A stretch of 13,161 bases of DNA, taken from positions 1-13,161 of the forward strand of contig LUZO01000055.1 in NCBI GenBank assembly GCA_001603685.1, read 5' to 3'. This document shows positions 7,901 to 13,161 of this stretch, in pieces; within the stretch, counting starts at the first letter, position 1, and each line of letters starts with the position of its first letter. Both the position numbers and the translations under genes were made by a program. The notes under the pieces are model-generated. The model was given only the letters and a program-made list of their open reading frames with translations. It was not told the origin of the DNA and searched no databases. The stretch comes from Bacteroidales bacterium Bact_23 (GTDB taxonomy: Bacteria; Bacteroidota; Bacteroidia; Bacteroidales; Lentimicrobiaceae).

Positions 7901-8720
7901 TATCAACAACTACATCATAAAATACAAAGAGATTCTTGGCGTATATAACCGCAAAAAGTTTGTAGCCACTGTTGGCGATGAACTGCCGAACGGAATTGTT
8001 CAGATGGCGAAGGTTTATGTAGCCAAGAAGCGCAAACTCACTGTTGGTGATAAGATGGCAGGCCGCCACGGTAACAAGGGTATTGTTGCCAGAATCGTGC
8101 GCGAAGAGGATATGCCATTCCTAGCCGATGGAACTCCGGTTGATATCGTTCTGAACCCCCTTGGCGTTCCTTCGCGAATGAACCTCGGACAGATTTATGA
8201 AACTGTTCTGGGTTGGGCAGGAAAGAAGCTCGGGTTGCATTTCTCAACCCCGATTTTTGACGGTGCCACCGAAGATCACATCAATGAATATATGGCTAAA
8301 GCCGGCCTGCCCGAAAACGGAAGGGTATATCTGTACGACGGCGGCACCGGCGAACGGTTTGACCAGCCGGCCACTGTTGGATATATCTATATGTTGAAAC
8401 TTCATCATATGGTTGACGACAAGATGCATGCCCGTTCAATCGGTCCTTACTCACTGATTACACAACAGCCTCTTGGCGGTAAAGCCCAGTTTGGAGGTCA
8501 GCGTTTTGGTGAAATGGAGGTTTGGGCGCTCGAGGCGTTCGGTGCTTCGCATATCCTGCAGGAGATTCTCACCGTGAAATCCGACGATGTAATGGGAAGG
8601 GCAAAGGCGTATGAAGCCATTGTGAAAGGCGAGAATATGCCAACCCCCGGAATTCCGGAATCGTTCAATGTGCTTGTTCACGAACTCAGGGGACTGGGCC
8701 TGAACATCTCTTTTGATTAA
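4914..8720 (+). CDS. rpoB: DNA-directed RNA polymerase subunit beta
   Basis: RpoB is the second-largest catalytic subunit of RNA polymerase. The 1268-residue product is complete from MASKKIDRISF to LRGLGLNISFD. The rifampicin-binding cluster at 470-495 (from QLSQFMDQTN to SALGPGG) has D476, H486 and S491, matching sensitive-type E. coli D516, H526 and S531. The active-site lysines K1047 and K1055 lie in GDKMAGRHGNKG, matching E. coli K1065 and K1073. The region between about residues 200 and 330 is shorter than in E. coli, which largely explains the offset of 40 at the rifampicin site. The start must be TTG 4914: the frame opens after a TAG at 4884, contains no ATG before 4914, and the next in-frame ATG lies about 120 codons in. 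Confidence 0.98.
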   Translation: MASKKIDRISFATSKIQAEYEDFLDIQLKSFQDFFQLETNPENRALEGLYKVFAENFPITDARNNFVLEFLDYFIDPPRYSIEECIERGLTYSIPLKAKLKLYCTDPEHEDFETIIQDVYLGMIPYMTPKGTFVINGAERVVVSQLHRSPGVFFGISYHANGQQLYSARIIPFKGSWMEFTTDINNVMYAYIDRKKKLPVTTLLRAIGYETDKDILEIFNLAEEVKVSKAGLKKVVGSRLAARVLKNWIEDFVDEDTGEVVSIERTEVIIDRETIIENHHIDVIVESGAKTILIHREDPDNINYSIIFNTLQKDTANSEKEAVEFIYRQLRNAEPPDEETARGIIEKLFFSDKRYDLGDVGRYRINKKLELDIPIDTKVLTKEDIISIIKYLVGMINRRTDIDDIDHLSNRRVRTVGEQLYNQFGVGLARMARTIRERMNVRDNEVFTPTDLINAKTLSSVINSFFGTNQLSQFMDQTNPLAELTHKRRVSALGPGGLSRERAGFEVRDVHYTHYGRLCTIETPEGPNIGLISSLCVYAKINRLGFIETPYKRVVNGVVALDEKPVYLSAEEEENKIIAQATTAMDAKGNFVENQIKVRQLADYPIVDKENIDLIDIAPNQIASIAASLIPFLEHDDANRALMGSNMMRQAVPLLNPEAPIVGTGIEGKVAIDSRVLVTAEHDGFVEFVDATEIVVHHTRLEDEKKVSFDDEIKHYSLTKFARTNQNTCINLRPIVRKGDRVKKGQVLCEGYATNNGDLALGRNLMVAFMPWKGYNFEDAIVVSEKIVKEDIFTSIHIEEFILEVRDTKRGVEELTNDIPNVSTEATRNLDENGLIRIGAEVNEGDILIGKITPKGESDPTPEEKLLRAIFGDKAGDVKDASLKAPPSMKGVVVDKKLFSRMIKDRKVKVKEKDMVKVLDDEFVKDSQDLKTKLVDKLTVMVSGRTSQGVYNNFREEVIPKKVKFSQKMLLGIDYLSVNPGKWTTDKEVNDQIKTLINNYIIKYKEILGVYNRKKFVATVGDELPNGIVQMAKVYVAKKRKLTVGDKMAGRHGNKGIVARIVREEDMPFLADGTPVDIVLNPLGVPSRMNLGQIYETVLGWAGKKLGLHFSTPIFDGATEDHINEYMAKAGLPENGRVYLYDGGTGERFDQPATVGYIYMLKLHHMVDDKMHARSIGPYSLITQQPLGGKAQFGGQRFGEMEVWALEAFGASHILQEILTVKSDDVMGRAKAYEAIVKGENMPTPGIPESFNVLVHELRGLGLNISFD

Positions 8721-8726
8721 TGTTGA

Positions 8727-8776
8727 CGGAAAACTCTGTCGTTTTGCCCATGATGCAAAACGACAGAGTTTGTCCG
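8727..8776 (+). promoter_or_regulatory. Long perfect hairpin between rpoB and rpoC
   Basis: A 17-bp perfect stem (8731-8747 with 8755-8771) encloses the loop CCATGAT. It extends by four pairs, CGGA/TCCG (8727-8730 with 8773-8776), if G8772 is bulged. It starts 6 bases after the rpoB stop and ends 40 bases before the rpoC ATG. The nearest T-run (ATTTTT) lies 8 bases past the stem, so it is not a classic terminator. Likely roles are RNA processing, protection of message ends or partial attenuation; the sequence does not decide between them. Confidence 0.5.
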
Positions 8777-8816
8777 CCTGTTGATTTTTACTCTTTCATT
8801 CCTTATTGAAAAATAT

Positions 8817-11800
8817 ATGGCATTCAGAAAAGACAGCACCATTTCCAGCAATTTTTCCAAGATTACAATAAGCCTGGCTTCACCCGAAACCATCCTCGAA
8901 CGCTCGAGCGGTGAAGTGCTGAAGCCGGAAACCATAAATTACAGGACCTATAAACCCGAGCGTGACGGATTGTTCTGCGAAAGGATATTCGGACCTGTTA
9001 AGGATTGGGAATGTCATTGCGGGAAATACAAGAGAATCCGTTACAAAGGAATCGTGTGCGACCGCTGCGGTGTAGAGGTAACAGAAAAGAAGGTGCGCCG
9101 TGAACGCATGGGCCACATTCAGCTTGTTGTACCCGTAGCTCATATCTGGTTTTTCAGGTCGCTGCCCAGTAAAATCGGCGCATTGCTCAACCTGAACTCC
9201 AAAAAACTCGACTCCATCATTTACTACGAAAGGTATGTAGTAGTGCAACCCGGAGTTATGGACGGAGTTATGCTTAAAGAGGAGGTTAAGGTTGAACGCC
9301 TGGCACTTCTTACCGAAGAGCAGTACTTCGAAATCATGGACTCGCTGCCCAAAGAGAATCAGTATCTCGATGACAGCGATCCTGAAAAATTCATCGCCAA
9401 AATGGGCGCTGATGCATTATACGATCTGCTGAGCAAACTCGATATTGATCAGGAGTCGTATGAGTTGAGGCACAAGGCAAACAATGAAACCTCGCAGCAG
9501 AGGAAAGCCGATGCTCTGAAACGCCTGCAGGTGTTCGAAGCATTCCGCGATGCACAAACAAGAATAGCAAACCGCCCCGAGTGGATGATTGTAAAAGTGG
9601 TTCCGGTAATTCCGCCCGAGCTGCGCCCCCTGGTGCCATTGGATGGCGGCAGGTTTGCCACAAGCGACCTGAATGATCTTTACCGTAGGGTAATCATCAG
9701 GAACAACCGTTTGAAACGACTTATTGAAATCAAGGCCCCCGATGTAATTATGCGCAATGAGAAACGAATGCTTCAGGAAGCCGTTGACTCACTGTTTGAT
9801 AATTCAAGGAAGGCGAATTCGGTAAAAACTGAGTCGAACAGGGCGTTGAAATCGCTGAGCGACAGCCTGAAAGGAAAACAAGGCCGTTTCCGTCAGAACC
9901 TTCTCGGAAAGCGTGTCGACTATTCAGGCCGTTCGGTAATTGTGGTTGGACCGGAACTCAAACTAAATGAGTGCGGGCTGCCCAAAGATATGGCCTCTGA
10001 GCTGTTCAAGCCATTCATCATCAGGAAGATGCTTGAACGAGGCATTGTTAAAACCGTTAAATCGGCCAAGAAAATCGTTGACAGAAAAGATCCCGTTGTA
10101 TGGGATATCCTCGAAAATATTCTGAAAGGACATCCGGTGCTTCTGAACCGGGCTCCTACTCTTCACCGCCTCGGTATTCAGGCTTTCCAGCCAAAACTGA
10201 TCGAGGGTAAGGCAATTCAGCTCCATCCGCTGGTTTGTACGGCTTTCAACGCCGACTTCGACGGTGACCAGATGGCGGTGCATGTTCCCCTCGGAAATGC
10301 TGCAGTGCTGGAAGCACAGCTGCTGATGCTGGCATCGCACAATATTCTGAATCCGGCTAATGGCGCTCCCATTACCGTTCCTTCGCAGGACATGGTACTC
10401 GGGCTCTATTATATGACAAAAGGCCGTGCATCAATTCCCGAGAATCCCGTAAAAGGGGAGGGAATGGTGTTCTATTCGCCCGAAGAGGTCATCATTGCCT
10501 ATAACGAACGCGTTGTCGATCTGCACGCCTACATCAAAGTCAGGCTGAAAAACGCCGGAGGAAAAGGCAGCAAACTGGTGGATACCACCGTTGGCCGCAT
10601 CCTGTTCAACCAGGTAGTACCTGAAGAATACGGCTATATCAACCAGTTGCTGACCAAAAAAGCACTGCGTGATATCATTGGCGATGTGCTGAAGAAAACC
10701 GGAACTGCAAAAACTGCTCAGTTCCTTGACGATATCAAGAATCTGGGATATCAGATGGCATTCAGGGGAGGACTCTCATTTACCCTGAACGATGTGATTA
10801 TTCCGGAAGTAAAGGAAGATCTGATTAACCAGGCCAGGGAAGAAGTGGAAGAGGTATGGGCCAACTTTAATATGGGGTTCATTACCAATAATGAGCGCTA
10901 CAACCAGACAATCGATATCTGGACACATACCAATTCGCGCCTTACCTACACCCTTATGGACAATCTGGCAAAAGACAAGCAGGGATTCAACCCTGTTTAT
11001 ATGATGCTTGATTCAGGTGCCCGTGGTTCAAAAGAGCAGATCCGGCAGTTGTCGGGGATGAGGGGACTTATGGCCAAGCCTCAGAAAACCGGTGCAACAG
11101 GTAGTGATATTATCGAAAACCCGATTCTCTCAAACTTTAAAGAAGGACTTTCGGTTCTTGAGTACTTTATCTCCACACACGGTGCCCGTAAGGGTTTGGC
11201 CGATACCGCGCTGAAAACAGCTGACGCCGGCTATCTTACCCGTCGTCTTGTTGATGTGGCTCAGGATGTGGTTATTACTGAACACGACTGCGGAACCTTA
11301 AGGGGACTTACCATCACCGACCTGAAAAAGAATGAAGAGGTGGTTGAGAAACTGTATGACCGTATTCTCGGCCGCGTTACCCTGCATGATGTCTATCATC
11401 CGCAAACAGGCGAACTCATTGTTGCTGCCGGCGAAGAGCTAACCGAAGAAATATGCAGCATTATTGAAGATTCGCCGATTGAAGCTGTTGAAATCCGTTC
11501 GGTACTCACCTGTGAGTCGAAACAGGGTGTGTGTGCCAAATGTTATGGCCGCAATCTTGCATCGGCACGGATGGTGCAGCAGGGCGAAGCTGTCGGCGTT
11601 ATTGCTGCACAGTCAATTGGTGAGCCGGGAACACAGCTTACACTCCGGACATTCCATGTTGGAGGTATTGCTGCAAGCTCATCCGTAGTTTCTGAGATCG
11701 AAGCCAAATACGATGGTATTCTTGAAATTGATGAACTCCGCTATGTGGATTACACAAATGCTGAGGGTAAGGAGTATTACATCGTGGTAGGCCGTTCGGC

Positions 11801-13115
11801 TGAAATGCGTATTGTTGATAAAAATACCGGTATCAGTCTCGCTTCAGGACATATTCCCTACGGAGCCAGCCTCTACTTCCGCCCCGGCGAATTCGTGGAA
11901 AAAGGCAGCCTGATCAGCGACTGGGACCCCTACAATGCAGTTATCCTTTCGGATGTATCCGGAAAAATTGTTTATGATAACATTGTTGAAGGAACAACAT
12001 TCAGGGTTGAATCTGATGAACAGACCGGCTACCACGATAAAGTGGTTATTGAGTCGAAACAGAAAATCAAAAACCCGAATATCCGTGTTGTTTCGGATGA
12101 CGGAACAGAACTCAGGGTGTATGACATTCCTGTTGGTGCGCATATCGCAGTTGAGGAAGGCGAAATGATCAAAGCCGGTGAAATCATTGTGAAGATTCCG
12201 CGTGCGGTTGTGAAATCGGAGAATATCACCGGAGGTCTGCCCAGGGTTACCGAACTGTTTGAAGCCCGTAATCCTTCCGATCCGGCTACGGTTGCTGAAA
12301 TTGACGGGGTGATTTCGTTCGGCAGTAAGCTGAAACGCGGAAACCGCGAAGTAATCATCACCTCAAAAACCGGAGAAGAAAAGAGATATCTGATTCCTAC
12401 CTCGAAGCAGATTCTTGCTCAGGAAAACGACTATGTTAAAGCCGGTATGCCCCTGTCAGTCGGAGCCCGAACACCAAGCGATATTCTCGCAATCAAGGGC
12501 CCTATGAATGTTCAGGAGTATATTGTGAATGAGATTCAGGAGGTTTACCGCCTTCAGGGTGTGAAAATCAACGATAAGCATTTTGAGGTAATTGTTCGCC
12601 AGATGATGCGTAAAGTTGAAGTTGCCGACCCGGGCGATACCAAATTCCTCGAAGCGGAACTGGTAAATAAAGTTGATTTTCATGATGAAAACGACTGGAT
12701 CTTCGGAAAGAAAGTGGTAATTAATCCCGGCGATTCCACCAATCTGAAACCGGGCCAGATTGTTACAGCCCGTAAGTTGCGCGATGAAAACTCGCAACTC
12801 AAACGACGCGATATGAGTCTGGTGGAAGCCCGCGATGCTCAACCGGCTACAGCCAAGCAGATTCTTCAGGGAATTACCCGTGCTTCGCTGCAGACAAAGA
12901 GCTTTATCTCGGCAGCATCGTTCCAGGAAACTACCAAGGTGCTTACACTGGCCTCTATCAATGCAAAAAGCGATGAATTGCTCGGACTGAAAGAGAATGT
13001 GATTGTAGGACATCTCATTCCTGCCGGTACCGGACTTCGTGAATATGACGACCTTATCGTCGGGTCAAAAGAAGAGTTTGAAAAACTGAAAGCTTCGAAA
13101 GCCGACGAATTCTAA
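8817..13115 (+). CDS. rpoC: DNA-directed RNA polymerase subunit beta'
   Basis: RpoC is the largest RNA polymerase subunit and carries the catalytic magnesium site. The product has 1432 residues if it starts at ATG 8817 (MAFRKDST), where Bacteroidota RpoC proteins begin. The reading frame is open to a TTG at 8781, but that would add 12 unconserved residues. Zinc site 1 has C66, C68, C81 and C84. The catalytic NADFDGDQM has D480, D482 and D484. Zinc site 2 has C825, C899, C906 and C909. The trigger helix at about 932-950 includes R944 and H947 (E. coli R933 and H936). An insertion of roughly 180 residues follows at about 951-1133, in the place of E. coli SI3. The segment at 756-764 is about six residues longer than in E. 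coli. Confidence 0.98.
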   Translation: MAFRKDSTISSNFSKITISLASPETILERSSGEVLKPETINYRTYKPERDGLFCERIFGPVKDWECHCGKYKRIRYKGIVCDRCGVEVTEKKVRRERMGHIQLVVPVAHIWFFRSLPSKIGALLNLNSKKLDSIIYYERYVVVQPGVMDGVMLKEEVKVERLALLTEEQYFEIMDSLPKENQYLDDSDPEKFIAKMGADALYDLLSKLDIDQESYELRHKANNETSQQRKADALKRLQVFEAFRDAQTRIANRPEWMIVKVVPVIPPELRPLVPLDGGRFATSDLNDLYRRVIIRNNRLKRLIEIKAPDVIMRNEKRMLQEAVDSLFDNSRKANSVKTESNRALKSLSDSLKGKQGRFRQNLLGKRVDYSGRSVIVVGPELKLNECGLPKDMASELFKPFIIRKMLERGIVKTVKSAKKIVDRKDPVVWDILENILKGHPVLLNRAPTLHRLGIQAFQPKLIEGKAIQLHPLVCTAFNADFDGDQMAVHVPLGNAAVLEAQLLMLASHNILNPANGAPITVPSQDMVLGLYYMTKGRASIPENPVKGEGMVFYSPEEVIIAYNERVVDLHAYIKVRLKNAGGKGSKLVDTTVGRILFNQVVPEEYGYINQLLTKKALRDIIGDVLKKTGTAKTAQFLDDIKNLGYQMAFRGGLSFTLNDVIIPEVKEDLINQAREEVEEVWANFNMGFITNNERYNQTIDIWTHTNSRLTYTLMDNLAKDKQGFNPVYMMLDSGARGSKEQIRQLSGMRGLMAKPQKTGATGSDIIENPILSNFKEGLSVLEYFISTHGARKGLADTALKTADAGYLTRRLVDVAQDVVITEHDCGTLRGLTITDLKKNEEVVEKLYDRILGRVTLHDVYHPQTGELIVAAGEELTEEICSIIEDSPIEAVEIRSVLTCESKQGVCAKCYGRNLASARMVQQGEAVGVIAAQSIGEPGTQLTLRTFHVGGIAASSSVVSEIEAKYDGILEIDELRYVDYTNAEGKEYYIVVGRSAEMRIVDKNTGISLASGHIPYGASLYFRPGEFVEKGSLISDWDPYNAVILSDVSGKIVYDNIVEGTTFRVESDEQTGYHDKVVIESKQKIKNPNIRVVSDDGTELRVYDIPVGAHIAVEEGEMIKAGEIIVKIPRAVVKSENITGGLPRVTELFEARNPSDPATVAEIDGVISFGSKLKRGNREVIITSKTGEEKRYLIPTSKQILAQENDYVKAGMPLSVGARTPSDILAIKGPMNVQEYIVNEIQEVYRLQGVKINDKHFEVIVRQMMRKVEVADPGDTKFLEAELVNKVDFHDENDWIFGKKVVINPGDSTNLKPGQIVTARKLRDENSQLKRRDMSLVEARDAQPATAKQILQGITRASLQTKSFISAASFQETTKVLTLASINAKSDELLGLKENVIVGHLIPAGTGLREYDDLIVGSKEEFEKLKASKADEF

Positions 13116-13133
13116 ATCTGACTGATTTACTTT

Positions 13134-13161
13134 AAGGGCGGCAGGTAGTATTGCTTTCTGC
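13134..13161 (+). other. Possible start of a terminator hairpin, cut by the window end
   Basis: GCAG at 13141-13144 can pair with CTGC at 13158-13161. The bases before it, AAGGGCG, would extend the stem if the sequence past the edge continues with the complement. It lies 18 bases after the rpoC stop, a plausible place for the operon terminator. Only part is visible, so this is tentative. The rest of 13116-13161 holds nothing recognisable. Confidence 0.25.

Overview
The window is a core housekeeping locus from a member of the Bacteroidota, probably Bacteroidales or a close relative. I infer this from the protein sequences: the EF-Tu N-terminus MAKEKFDRSKPHVN, the RpoB N-terminus with FLDIQLKSFQDF, and the RpoC N-terminus MAFRK followed by SNFSKI. 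The A/T-rich translation starts, mostly without a Shine-Dalgarno sequence, fit as well. Every gene is on the + strand, no gap between genes is longer than about 140 bases, and no foreign or mobile DNA is visible.

Layout. At 1-233 there is a tRNA cluster: tRNA-Tyr(GTA), cut by the window edge, then tRNA-Gly(TCC) and tRNA-Thr(GGT). It leads into tuf (295-1482), the same order as E. coli tyrU-glyT-thrT-tufB. A strong hairpin (1495-1534) follows tuf. Next come tRNA-Trp(CCA), secE, nusG, the ribosomal stalk genes rplK-rplA-rplJ-rplL, and the RNA polymerase genes rpoB and rpoC. The last 46 bases hold no gene but may contain the start of a terminator hairpin.

How the genes work together. The tRNAs and EF-Tu supply aminoacyl-tRNA to the ribosome. 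L11, L10 and L7/L12 build the stalk that recruits and activates EF-Tu and other translational GTPases, and L1 forms the opposite, E-site stalk. NusG binds the polymerase made of RpoB and RpoC and can link it to the ribosome. SecE is a subunit of the SecYEG export channel.

No new biological system is visible, and most of the window is textbook. The main oddity is that tRNA-Gly and tRNA-Thr are fused: the 3' end of Gly and the 5' acceptor strand of Thr are missing at a single junction near 167/168. This is either a real deletion or an assembly error. Next in interest are three long hairpins at the tuf/tRNA-Trp, rplL/rpoB and rpoB/rpoC boundaries; the rpoB/rpoC one has a perfect 17-bp stem. rpoB also has to start at TTG, since no in-frame ATG is available.
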